A stretch of DNA of 64,000 bases. Origin: Amia ocellicauda. Lineage: Eukaryota > Chordata > Actinopteri > Amiiformes > Amiidae. The translations under genes were made by a program, and so were the position numbers. Positions within the stretch are counted from its first letter, which is position 1; every line of letters begins with the position of its first letter. Below are positions 23,901-35,300 of this stretch, in pieces. The stretch covers positions 11,371,001-11,435,000 of the forward strand of contig NC_089867.1 of the NCBI RefSeq assembly GCF_036373705.1, given 5' to 3'. The notes beneath the pieces were generated by a model. That model saw only the letters and a list, made by a program, of their open reading frames with translations. It did not search any database and had not been told where the DNA came from.

Positions 23901-26900
23901 TTTTTCGTAAAAAGATTCACCTTGTTCTATTAATTCCCTTGACCTCTTCCAAGCGGGCTGAAAGTTGACTAATGGCTCTAATCCTCCTGTGAAAAACTAA
24001 TTGGTGCAGTCACAGTTTCTAGGCAGATTCAACCAGCTGTAAAGCCTGGTCTGTCTTTAAAAAAAGCCATTAAACAGCTCAGACACTTGGGAGTCTCTAA
24101 GAAATCTTTTGAATGATATAGAAGACTTTCTCAGGGCAGTGGACAAAGAAAATTACAGTTTTTGAAAGCATGTCATATAGACTCAACAAAGAGCCGAGAA
24201 TGAAAGTTATCCCAATGTTAATCTATTCAGCCTTTCATATTTCTTACGAAGGTTACAGCGATAGCATGAGCCAAGCGATGACAGATCTATTTTTCAGCAT
24301 CTCACTTTGGCTCTATGGTGATGGATGTCTTCAGCTTGCATAGGAACATCATCGTTCTTTGATGTGGTCCCATGTATCTTATGTCTTCCAAACGTTTTTT
24401 AAACCCCTTTGCCGTACAGAGATTCCTCTGCCGCCGGCCCAGATTTACAGAAACGTACACTGACCTATTGTCGTTTCACAGAATTTCTCTGCAGCCACCT
24501 CATTGGCAATGTTGGCCCCCATTAAGACACTGACATCGATGTCCATTTTCTCTCGGATGATGTCGGAGATCAGTTTGAGTCCCTCTGGCCCCTCATCTAT
24601 ACCCTGTGAACGGGATCGAAAGACATTGTTCAAATAACTGCCGCTAAGTCATATATTAGCCAAAGGTTAAGCTCCTTGACAGTCCTTACCACTGCGATGT
24701 AAGAGTATGAAGTGATAACACACCACAGGAAACAAAATATATTGCACTTCTGTCTTCTGGAATAATCGGTGGAATATTTATCAATCTAAATTACCCTTAA
24801 CACAGTAGACGTTTCATACTTCAGTGTTCAAAGATCTCATTAGAAAAAAAAAAAAGGATTCGTAAAATAAATGGGCTGTTAGAAAACATCTGTGGAGAAC
24901 ATAAAAGGACTGGATAAGAAGGTGTATGTATTTTCAGTTTAAACTTAAATTGACAGAAGGAAAGTCAAACTGGCATTTATTTATTTTTAAATCTTCAAAT
25001 CAATGAAAATCAAGCACGGCACTTTCAGTTCCGTCACTTAAAACATGCACCGTTTTTCATTAACTGTTTTCGATTATACCTTTCCTGAAGCAAAAAACAA
25101 ACAAGCCAACAAACAAAATCAATCCTGCAGTGAAAAAAAATATTAATAATTGCCAAGCATTTGTACTTTGATCAAATATAAATTGGACAAGGCATAGAAA
25201 AATCAAATAGCCCTTCAGCTGCCTGAAAATGGAGATTACTGAAGATGAAGGCAAAATATAAAATTGAAAGGCAATCAAGGGAGACATCACACACCACTGG
25301 TTTATCCTTCAGCCCTCTACAGATAAAATACTTCAACAACTGTAATACTGTTACACATGCTCCTAAAACCACATTGGTTTTGTAGGACTTTTGAGTGGCA
25401 GTGAGAGTCGAGATTCTGGTTGGGGGTGCGTCAAATGAAAGAAACTGAACAGCAAAATCAAATAGAAATATCACTGCTGTTTATGTAAAGTAGTAAATGA
25501 ATGTACTCTTCCAAGTGTACACAGCTACCACTTGGGTTATTTTACATGCTTAGCTTACAATATCATTTAAATAATACTAGTGCAACAGAAGAATATCTCT
25601 TGAAGGCACTTGATCTATATATTAATTTGCTATTCAGCGTCCTAACAGGAGGCTACTCCGCATGGCAAACCTTCAGTAAGCCTGCTGTGTACACTTGTAA
25701 TGAAGCGAACGCAAGCACAGCACACACAAGCACACAGGTCCATGCAGGAGAAAGGTGTGCGTTTGCATGGTGCGCAATTTGATAATAAGTTTTGTCAAAT
25801 TAAAACAGAATTGACCGATTGTTAAGCAGCAAGATTCTGTACGTCTATTAATCACAATGATCAAAGGCAATACAGTGATTGATTTTAATATTCGGTTTCA
25901 TTCTCCTTCAGGCTTTACCTGTGAGCTCTTCCAGCTGCCACGAGATTCTGCAACAGTACAAGGAGTGAGTTAGCATGGTTTACTTGAAGCCCCTGTGAAA
26001 TCTGTCCTTAAAACATACTTTCTTTCCACCACAAGCCTACTCCAGGTCTTGAAACAGCTCGAGCTTATCATCAACTGTGCAAACTGAGAATTATGAGGCA
26101 TGCGCTACAGTCAACCACAAGAGCAGAGAGAAGAAATCCCCAGACTGTTGAGCCTGCCTACAAAGGACCCATAAGGGATTGTTTCCATACAGCATACATC
26201 TTGCGTATGGCACCCTTTAATCACAGAGTATTAGATATAGCAAGTAACTCCCGTAAAAAACCCTCAAAAAGCAAGTGACATTCGCAAAATTGGGTAGAAC
26301 TTTGACAGCTGAAATTGGTTCTAGCCGCAAACTACCGATTCTGAGGTGTCTGAAAGAAAACATAATAGAAAAGCATCCTGTTCTGATGTCAGCATTGAAT
26401 TAATTATAGATTCACCCCCCCCCCAGTCTGCAGTCAGCAGAATAAAAAGCATCCCTGCATTCAATTCAATTAAGACACTTTTGTGCACAACACTACTATA
26501 GCCCCTGTATCTGCTACTGCAACTGTACATGTAGAGGTTACTTTTTTTTAAGAATTAGGCATTTTCCTAATCCTATTAACTCCTCACTTTCAGTGGCCTC
26601 AGCAGAATCTTTATCACCCAAATCCCTTCTCTTCTAAGCTCAACTGTGAAACCTTAATTGGGTTTCTTCAATTTACACAGCATATGATCTGTGGAGCGTT
26701 CTCTGTGGAGTTTCCCCACATTGTTCTCTGGGATGAACACAAAACTTGAGTTGTTGTAGCATTCTCTATTGTATACAGTTGCTTTACTTATTTGTAATGT
26801 GTAATAATGTCCTAAATCACCCAAGGCTGAAGGAACTGTATACAAGTAAATCATGAATTGCTTAACCTCCCTTTTGAAAAGTGTATTGTGCAAAAAGTCA

Positions 26901-29760
26901 AACTACCTAGTGAAAGACAGGGGAGGGCCCCCACCAGGACATTCAAAATATATTCTTAGAAGTCAAATACTGATCTTAACAAATCACAAAAAAGGGGAAA
27001 AGGGTTACTATAGTTAACTAAGAATATTAATTAGTGTCATCTACACAGGTACCTGATTTTTAAAGTAAACCAAAGTGAACTAAAGATACATGTTTATTCC
27101 AAAAGTTTCTGTGCAGAGCGCTCCTGTGTGGTATGGATTATCAATATGGCAGGAAAATCCTCTTTACATAATACTGCATTCTAAATCAGCATCCTACTCC
27201 CCATACATGTAGGCTTATACCTTGTCATTGTTCTGTCCCCATTCGAATGTATCACTGATTAGTAATCCGGACTGATTCAAATCTCATTTAAAGCCGAAGA
27301 AGGGAGTTGACATGGCTTTCCCAGTTCTCTGGTGTTGCAGATAAAACATACTTTAAAAAACGAAACAATACATGAATCATACGTGCGCCAACAAATACAA
27401 ATTATTTCTGTTTCACCTACTGGGCGAAGACAGAATTCAGTATTCAAACAAAGATACTAATACGAGGTCTCGGTTTAAGCTGTTATTGGATTAACTCTGG
27501 TCTGTGTATACTACAGTTATGAGTAATATTTCCGCAGGGAGCCGTTACAATAGAAAAGTTGATTTTAGGAAATTACATATTCCGAAATAATTAGCTTAGA
27601 TCTCAAATTCAAGTATATTTATTACTAAGCACTGCAGAAAAAATGGAATTTGGAAGCATTTCATTAACCATACCAGCAAGCTTTTCAAAGTAAAATTCTT
27701 CATTCAGCTGAATCATGTTGCTCATTTCTGAAAGTCCTCCAAAGATCATTTAGAATCCATTGGTAATCTTCAATCAACACGCTAGAAACGCCTAGTGAGA
27801 AGGTTCCGGAAGGGGATTGTGTGTGTTTAGTAGAAATGGAGCAAGAAATCTTTGGGGAAATGTTACATCACATTTTCCACACGCCTGTCTATGTGGAAAA
27901 GCAAAGCTAACAAAAGCAGCTCACAATCTTTGTTTTTTTTGTTGTTATTGCATTTTATAATAGGATTACGATGTAGAAAAGCACAGCCAATTTTTTTATT
28001 TAGTCAGAAGCACATATTTGTTTCCCCACCACTGAATCTTCAAACTGTGTGTGGGAAGATTTTGTTGTACTTATTATTCCAGTACAATCTGATTTATAAT
28101 CAGAAGCAGCAGATTATAAGATGATGTGCTAGAAACATGTTTCTCAGACTTCACTGTTAAGTTTATTAACTGTAGAAAATAGACTGAATACCAAGGGGTG
28201 GACTATACCCTACCTTTATCAGGGAGATGCCTCGTGCTTTCTCAGCCACACAGCCCACCATCTCGTCACACAGCTTCCTGATGAACTGGTGAGGAACCAC
28301 GAAGACCAGGAGGTCGGCATCCTTGGCAGCATCCTGGAGCTTGGGCACGGCGACCTGGGTAAAGACAGAGCCGAGTCGCAGGGATTGATGAAACAAAACA
28401 GGGACTTGAGTTAAAGCTTGATGTCCTACCAAAGGTCTGACCAGTTTGGACGTTTATTCCCACCCTTACCTTCTTAATTGATGAACTCTTTGGTCTTTAG
28501 TTTGTCAACGTCACCATGTGATCAAGATGTAGGGTGATACAGTACATTTTCATGGCACAAGTATTGAGGATTTTAAGAACATCAAATGTAAGACGTCGGA
28601 ATAAATTCAGAACGTTCTATTTACGTGCATTGGATTTCCTGATGTTCCCCGTATGCTAATAATTAAACATGCACAGCTTGCATCCCACTGTAGACCTAAG
28701 CTGTATGTTTTAATTTCTGTTATTTTGTCGTGATGTGGTTTTCTTATAGCCCAATGGCTTACAATTCACCAAACATTACTGCAACACCTTCTGTCCACGA
28801 CACTGAGCGTTACTCGACTGGAACTCTTCCCCAGCTCTGCCACTGAAGCCCTCTTACCACATTCTCGGGCAGCTTGTATCCCGGTAGGTACTTCACATTC
28901 TCGTGGTCTGTGTTGATGATGTCTGTCAGTTTCCTGCCACTGACATTCTCTTCAAAGACCCACATCTTCACCGTAGAGGCAAACGTCTGTTCTTTCTTCA
29001 CATTGTTGCCTATTATTCTGGCAATCGCAGAGCCCCTGGAGCAAATAAAGCGGAAGAATTGTAGTATTTGCATGTTTTTGGCCAACTCAAATAATTTATA
29101 TATGCAATTCAGTCATAGAAGAAAACAACCATAGTGTTTCCAAATATGAAATGTTACATAGATGTATATTGTACATTTGTCAAGTTAATTGCAGACTATA
29201 TGTGACAGTGTTGCCACTGTTTGGGCTTCTATGTTGTCCAATTTTGTGACAAAAAAAAGTTACAAAATTATGCATACATTTGTTTTAACTCAATATTTGG
29301 TGGAAGAACATTTGGCAGCAATTTCACCTGCAAGTCTCTTTGGATAAAGCTCTACCAACTTTGCACACTCGGCTTGGTGCAATTTGTGGTGCAAATTCCC
29401 AATAAAGTGTCAAGACTGCAAGCTTTAAAGCAACAAAATGTGAAAACTGGGATAGGGTGTGACTATTTCTGCGAGGCACAGTGCAGCCTAGAATAAGATG
29501 GTGGTGGCTGTTGTGTTCAGGTCTCAGCCGTTTTAAACCCATTTGCTTCAATCCATATAGACCTTTATCAATCCGAGATATCGCAAATATTTGAGTTGTA
29601 TAGCAACCTTAAACTACTCTGATCGTGGTAGCTCCTATTGTAACCAGTGTCGACACACACTGAAGTGTGCAAGATCCTCACAATATCTCACTGTGCGTGT
29701 CTGGAAAAGCACTTACCAATTTCCCGATCCCACAATGCAAACTTTCAGAGGTGCCGTCAT
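17984..29760 (-). CDS. gpd1l: GPD1L, glycerol-3-phosphate dehydrogenase 1-like (complete)
   Basis: GPD1L is a cytosolic NAD-dependent enzyme interconverting dihydroxyacetone phosphate and sn-glycerol 3-phosphate; mammalian GPD1L also modulates the cardiac sodium channel. Exons in order are 29760-29717, 29035-28858, 28354-28214, 24603-24465, 23740-23628, 19044-18808, 18697-18591 and 18080-17984 (stop TGA). They encode 351 residues, the same length as human GPD1L, with every junction in frame. The Rossmann motif GSGNWG is at residues 11-16. Lys121 (LIKGIDEG), Lys205 ([13 protein letters not shown]) and Arg271 (YGGRNRRV) correspond to the known active-site residues. The C-terminus [10 protein letters not shown] favours GPD1L over GPD1. 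An in-frame upstream ATG at 29772 would add four residues but has a poor Kozak context, whereas the 29760 ATG has A at -3. Confidence 0.97.
18081..18590 (-). other. GPD1L intron 7
   Basis: 510 bp with canonical splice sites and no recognised feature. Confidence 0.7.
19045..19275. repeat. Purine tract with (GA)n next to GPD1L exon 6
   Basis: About 230 bp of almost pure A/G on the plus strand, ending in a GA microsatellite at about 19243-19263. In the GPD1L transcript it is an unusually long polypyrimidine stretch directly upstream of exon 6. Confidence 0.85.
21425..21446. repeat. Poly-C tract in GPD1L intron 5
   Basis: A C run broken once by A. Its complement could form a G-rich structure, but nothing else supports a role. 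Confidence 0.85.
22660..23043 (+). mobile_element. LINE 3' end with reverse-transcriptase C-terminal remnant
   Basis: From about 22670 the frame reads [20 protein letters not shown], then [26 protein letters not shown] and NTLDRIL, the C-terminal tail typical of CR1/L2/jockey-type LINE reverse transcriptases. A noncoding tail follows with GGATCCTTGGATCACT and a shared 3' block. It is 5'-truncated and lies in GPD1L intron 5, antisense to that gene. The exact clade is uncertain. Confidence 0.8.
23741..24464 (-). other. GPD1L intron 4
   Basis: 724 bp without a recognised feature. Confidence 0.65.
24604..28213 (-). other. GPD1L intron 3 (3.6 kb)
   Basis: AT-rich, with short A and C homopolymers near 24842-24854 and 26416-26425. 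The longer open frames in it show no family resemblance, and I recognise no repeat or gene. Confidence 0.65.
28355..28857 (-). other. GPD1L intron 2
   Basis: 503 bp without a recognised feature. Confidence 0.65.
29036..29716 (-). other. GPD1L intron 1
   Basis: 681 bp. It includes the tentative Tc1-like relic at 29286-29396 and nothing else that I recognise. Confidence 0.65.
29286..29396. mobile_element. Possible short Tc1-like relic in GPD1L intron 1
   Basis: AATATTTGGTGGAAGAAC and the following TTTGGCAGCAATTTCACCTG, then CTCTACCAACTTTGCACAC resemble the region encoding the transposase C-terminus of fish Tc1-like elements. No inverted repeats or coding blocks remain, so the assignment is tentative. 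Confidence 0.45.
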
Positions 29761-29802
29761 CGTAGATAACATGAAAGGACCGATGCAAAGCGAAAGATCG
29801 AG

Positions 29803-29816
29803 GTATTTATATATTA
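29803..29816 (-). promoter_or_regulatory. Weak TATA-like sequence upstream of GPD1L
   Basis: Minus-strand AATATATAAATA lies about 45-55 nt upstream of the GPD1L start codon. It could act as a TATA box only if the 5' UTR is very short. It may simply be AT-rich sequence. Confidence 0.25.
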
Positions 29817-29939
29817 GTTTAATATACAATAACTGGAGATCTCGACTTTGTACTATAGAGGAGTGTGCAATGTTACTTCAATGCCCGCATCCATACCAGA
29901 CCGCTATAAATGGCATCATCACAAAGTTGACACGCTGGT

Positions 29940-29958
29940 GCATTGTGGGAAGTGTAGT
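29940..29958 (-). promoter_or_regulatory. ZNF143/THAP11-type motif upstream of GPD1L
   Basis: On the minus strand the sequence ACTACACTTCCCACAATGC closely matches the known promoter motif ACTACAnnTCCCAnnATGC bound by ZNF143 and THAP11. It lies about 180 bp upstream of the GPD1L ATG and points towards the gene, as expected for a core-promoter element. Confidence 0.7.
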
Positions 29959-31477
29959 TCATGACTCTGTTTCAACTTTTGCTCCGCTTTAACAACAGAA
30001 ATTGCACTGGGTATTAAGAACACACATCAAGTTATATTTTTCATGTTCATCAATAGCATTACATCAATTGTAACAGTTATATGCATGCATTATTAATTAT
30101 ATCACTATTTTAAACAATATATTACAATGTACTTTTAAAAGAAATTGCATGTACTAAGAGTGACAACGTTAAAACAGCACACAGTTCAGAAAATAAGAAA
30201 ATGTACAAGAAAAACAACACCTATTTGACAAGCATAGACAACTGATTGATGTTTTCTGTTAATTACAGAGCTATTTGAGTTCAATTTGAATTCTCATCTA
30301 TTTATTCTTTGGGGATAACCTTCAGTCCTAAAGGGCCGTGAAACACACTTAACAATATGTCAGTACTATTTATTATCTCCAAGTGCTGGTTTCCCATAAC
30401 ATGAAAGATATCACATAAACCCTTTAAAAGCAGTGTTTTCTGAATGTCTGATCACATGGACATTTAGTCAACACTATATATGCTTGTTTTATTAATGCTG
30501 TCCTTAATTAATCTCCCACACCTGAGCTTCAAATAGCACTGTACAATCCATTTCATATTTTAGTGTGATCCCTTTCACATTGCCCATATGTGTGTATGCG
30601 TGTATGTATGTATGTACTCAGCAATAACAGGGGCAATGAATCAGGTCATTTCAGTGGGCTGGGGGGTGCAGATACAGTATAGTGTGAGATTGCTTGCTGC
30701 TGTGTGTGTAAGAGTGGTTACAGTGTACAGCAGTGTTGTCAAGCAACATTAATAATGTATTGCATGTCTCAGAAATGGTGGGGAACAGCTAAGGGATGCA
30801 CAATATAGAGCCGACTATATCATGTTTATTGATGGTTTGTTGCCACTGCTGGATTGATCCTCCAGTATGTTCACAGAAGCGCTGACTGTGAGCCATGAAC
30901 TGCCACAGCTAGGGTTTCACTGTTTGCTAACAGAATGGCAGTAGGCTGTGCTATGCCCAGTCTGTCTCAGTAACTTAGTTAATGATCAAAACAACGAGGA
31001 GCAGCACAGTGACGAAGTGCCAGTAGGGCAGCAAGTAATGGACTTACAGGACATATTTTACAGTATAGAAGTCCAGTGGTAAGCCAATAAGCTGTGCACA
31101 CCTGCTAGAGCTAGAAAAACAGACAGTCCCGGTTTATACTGAAGCTCGCTGGCTCACAATATGTTTGTTTTGAGTATGCAATTGTACAGTGCCATCTGCA
31201 CCTTCTCCAGGATAATGAAAATTGCCTTTCACTACCTTGATGCAACACATTTCCAGTGCAAGACTGTTGCAAAGTGGACGAAGATTCCAGGTACTGCCAG
31301 GTCTTATGTGCATTAGTACCGTCATCTATTTTCACTTTAGTTGCTGATGTAAGTAATGCTGCATTAAAGATGAACCACTCAGCCCCTGCAAAATGTAAAT
31401 AAATAACTGTGTAGTGTGAAGGTCATGCATGGAAACATAACTGGGACTGCTAAACGTCTGATTTTCAATTGGCAGGG

Positions 31478-31497
31478 GTGTGTGTGTGTGTGTGTGT
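31478..31497. repeat. (GT)n microsatellite
   Basis: A short GT run about 600 bp upstream of the OSBPL10 start. Confidence 0.85.
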
Positions 31498-31799
31498 AAA
31501 AACTGCAGGCTGCCGTGCCTATGATCTCATATAGCAACTTTGTACTCCCTCATAAAAACATGACGTATGTGCCACGTCTATATTGGCAAATAAACTTTTA
31601 GAAAGCACATGCATTTTTTCATGTGTGTCTTGTGATGCCTAGTGAAGGGTTGGGTGGCAGAAGCAGCAATGCATTTCCATAACAGGCCGATAACAGTTTG
31701 CAAAAAGCGCCACTGGAATAAACTGCATTTCTACAACGAGGTGGTTAAATCGGTGCATCAGCACTTGGATGGGATACAGAAGGAAATCGTCCTGTGGCA

Positions 31800-32370
31800 C
31801 TACGCGCCTGTTCCCGGAGTGATGATGTGTAGGTCCGACATTTGACTGTAATATCCGGGTTGGCGGAGAGGCGGAGGGAGTGACCCAGCGCTGATTTCCA
31901 ATAGAAAAGCGCCGAGCAGCAGCACCGTGCTACCGCTGCAGCAAGCACAGACAGGGGAATATGACCGGGCAGACCGACACCCAGGCGGAGAAATATGGAC
32001 ACTGCATTTTGGTAACTTCTTGCGCTTCAAGATCGGTCCTTGCACGCTGCTCTCACCTATGACATTGTAAAAACGGAAAGTTATCCGGCCAGCATGGACA
32101 AGGCGTCTAGCGGTGCGCATCCCGGGACGAATAAGTCGAGCTCGGGCTCCTCGTCGTCCTCGGACCGGGGCAACCCAGCGCGGAAGCCCGGGAGGAGCGG
32201 CTCCACCAGCCCCGGCTCGGGCTCGGCCGGGAGTCCGCCGGGGAGTGCGGGGAGCCGGGCGGGAGGATCGGGCGACACCGGCGCTCTGCAGCCACCGGGT
32301 CATAGGCAGCAGCTGGAGGGGGTGCTGAGTAAATACACCAACCTGCTGCAAGGATGGCAGAACAGGTAAT
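31800..32370 (+). promoter_or_regulatory. CpG-rich promoter and 5' UTR region of OSBPL10
   Basis: GC and CpG content rise sharply relative to the AT-rich surroundings and peak across exon 1. A CCAAT box lies at about 31897-31901 (TTCCAATAG). No TATA box is visible, so a CpG-island type promoter is likely. The transcription start was not located. Confidence 0.6.
32094..32365 (+). CDS. osbpl10: OSBPL10 coding exon 1
   Basis: It encodes residues 1-90 plus two nucleotides: a low-complexity Ser/Gly/Pro-rich N-terminus and then [17 protein letters not shown], the first strands of the PH domain. The donor is AACAG|gtaatc. The exon is CpG-rich, which produces long antisense open frames that are not genes. 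Confidence 0.95.
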
Positions 32371-35300
32371 CATATATATAACACACCATGCTGCATCCCC
32401 AGCACTGTGCATTACAAAAACCAAAAGTTGCCGAACCTTATTGAGCGATCAACCTTATTGCAAATGAAAACCTACTGTTTCTCTCTGTCTGTCTCTCGTA
32501 TTGAAAGACATTTCCTTTGCATTCCTTTTAGATTTCACTTTTCCACTGGCAAATGTTTTTTGCAGGATGACTTTTGGAGTGGGTGTCGTCCATGTAATGC
32601 ATTTGCAAATGCAGTATATGTATTATTACTAAGGTGCTGGTGCTTTCATCGGGTGGTAGAACATTTTTGTCTTCAATACACATATTGGTATCTGTGTATG
32701 AGGACGTTAAGGCAGAGTAAAGCCACTAAAATCAGCAGTGCCCTGTTAATACAACAGTGATAATAACAGTACACACGTCCAAGGTTAAAGCAAGCAAGAA
32801 AACTCCGATCATATGACCAGTAGTTCAATGAAAATACTAATGCATACCTGCCCACATTTTGCCAGTCATGAATGCATGCAATAAATAGCTGCTCTTCAAA
32901 AGATGAGCCTAGACACTATTACCTACTAATTTTAAAGTATAACTATTAATTACATGCGGGGAATATGTGCAAGATAACTATCCATGAAATAAGAAAAAAA
33001 TACATTTGCATTGCAAACTGGAGATTAAATATTGAGAATAGTGTTGAAACGTATCTTTAATATAACCACTCCCATGAATTCAGTAAACACATGCATATTT
33101 AAGGGCAAATCAACTATAGCATTCAATCCACAGTACATTTCAAGGACACAATGAAAGACCCTTTGTCCATTTTTGATAGTCTTATTAAAAGCATGTGTTT
33201 GTTATTTGTTGAAAAATAGTTTGTGGTGAATGAGTCTGGACACCAAAGGATGATGCACATCTCGATTTGGTCTGATAGAGGTTGTTGTCATTTAATATAT
33301 ATATCGGTGTTTTGTAAGTGAATGATGTAGGCTAGTGAGCTTTTTCAGTTGGGGAAGTTTTTGTTTTTTAAGGTCCTAATCATTCATTTGTGTGTAGCTA
33401 TGACCAAAAGGTAAAATCCGAGGCAATTGTGTGATATTGTAAAAGATAATTTGAAGATATCTCAAATCAAGATACCCAAAGTACATTTGCAAGATATCCC
33501 TAAATATCATTTGTCCATAATGCTGTCTAGCTCTAGTCTACTGGTGTGTATGTTGTGCTTCAAGTTGTGTGTCTGGTTATTAATTATACATTACCACACT
33601 TAACCATAACAGAAATTGAAGTTAGCCTGTCGAGAAGGCACTAGCCTGGTGGGTAAGTTTACTAAAGCAAATGAGAGAGGGGTTGGAGTTGACTGAGGAC
33701 CTTTCTCATTAGGATAATGTGCGTCACGGGAAGTGGCTTTGATAGAGGAATTGTCTGCATGCAAGGTGAAAGGCTGTTTACAGTAGAGATGGCTTATCCT
33801 TTGCCCTGCTCTGGAGCTGAATAAATCTCAGTGCTACTTGTTCCCGAAAGCTCTGTGTCCTGTTCATGCGTTCATTCATTCCTCTCATTCGGCTTTTTGT
33901 TCAGAATCAGGCTGGGTTTCATGCTGCATCAGGTTACAGCAGGAGGACAGACAATAACCACACTCAACTTAATACACCCTGAACCTAAGAAGAAGAATTA
34001 AAGTACTGTTGATTCCACACTCTTGCCAAGGACCCACTGCATTAACAACAGGCAAGCTGAATTTCAAAATCGGACTATTTCCTTACACAGCCGGGAAATT
34101 TGATCGCATTCCCGAGAACAACAAAGAGATGAGAACTGGTTTGGGGAAAAAATATACATTTTTGATTGAGATGTAACCAAGCTTCTATGGCTTTCAATTA
34201 CTATAGGAAGGGCTTGTGTCCAGAAAACCGAATGAGAAAAAGCTACAGATTCGGTGCTTTAGTTTGATCCCATCTTTACGTCTACAAGAAGGGAAGCAAA
34301 CTGAATTCAGCTTTAAAGGACAGCTGCCAAACCTGTTTAAAAGCACCCTGCATGGCAAATGCCCCAGTGTATTCTTTCCTTCCCCAGGAGTTTCTGTGTG
34401 ATGGGTCCACTGAAATGCAGAAAGCCTGTATTTCGCCTTTGTGTCAGAATTTGGGGAAGTAAACGCATGGTATGGAATGCCATTGTCTCTTTTCCGAATC
34501 CATCCTAAGGTTCTACAGTCTTCAATCATATTCATAGACAGGCCCAGATGCTAGAAAAACATTAGTGTTGTAATTGTGGAATACTAATTGCAGCAACTTC
34601 AGCTTCTGTGCTGCGTGTGCCGACTGAGGATGAAACATGAAAAGCGATTTAGCTTTAATTGCGTCTCACTATTTAGAGACCATTATCATTATTTATATGT
34701 GCATACTGTCTGGTATTAGCCAGAAGTACTGTAGCAGGAACTCCGCTTAATTGAATCCTATTCATTCTCCGAAAATAAATCATTTTACTGTTTAGCTGGT
34801 AGGGAATGCAAGACTTTTGACCTAACAGGAAACAATTCATTAAAAGACATTGATTTGTGGGTCCAGGTTTTTGCAGGTGATGGAATGTAGAAGGCATCTT
34901 TGTTTCATTTTTATTTCCAAGTGCTGGTTTTTAAAGTGACCTGTAGTCCCCACAGACATTAGCACTGTGTATTTGTTTCTTTTTATAACTCTTTTGTAAT
35001 TTTATGACATTGTTTTTGTAATGCAACACTGGAATATGTAACCTTACCAGTATATGACATTTTGTTTGTATTAAGCAGTTCCTTGTCAGCCTGCTCTGCA
35101 CTGTTAATAAAGTTATTTGAGACTTCATGCTGTTGTCAGGCCTACTACTGAATCGATCACGTTATTCAACTAAAAGCCCCTTTGGGATAGTGTAATTTTT
35201 TTACCCCTCTACGTAGAGATTTCTTTGTAATAAAACCAACAATCATTTATACGATGCATTATAAAAATCCTGATTTGTCCCCAGCACTGAGACACACTTT

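Larger units (their letters stand above)
29773..32093. other. Divergent interval between GPD1L and OSBPL10
   Basis: The two genes are transcribed away from each other from 2.3 kb apart, the same divergent orientation as in human. The interval holds the ZNF143-type motif, a TGTA-rich tract near 30590-30616, a (GT)n tract at 31478-31497 and, from about 31800, CpG-rich sequence running into OSBPL10 exon 1. I see no additional gene. Confidence 0.7.

Noticed and set aside
25501..25782. 93-codon plus-strand open frame in GPD1L intron 3
   Set aside because: No conserved motifs, no splice context, and composition like random AT-rich sequence.
29901..29910. Plus-strand TATAAA as a TATA box
   Set aside because: No plus-strand gene starts nearby; OSBPL10 begins 2.2 kb away in a CpG-rich promoter.
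29591..29992. 133-codon plus-strand open frame over the GPD1L first exon and promoter
   Set aside because: No recognisable motifs; it covers the antisense of exon 1 and promoter sequence.
31800..32351. 183-codon open frame on the minus strand opposite OSBPL10 exon 1
   Set aside because: It is an antisense shadow of a GC-rich, Ser/Gly/Pro-coding exon, with low-complexity Arg/Pro/Ala content and no family resemblance.
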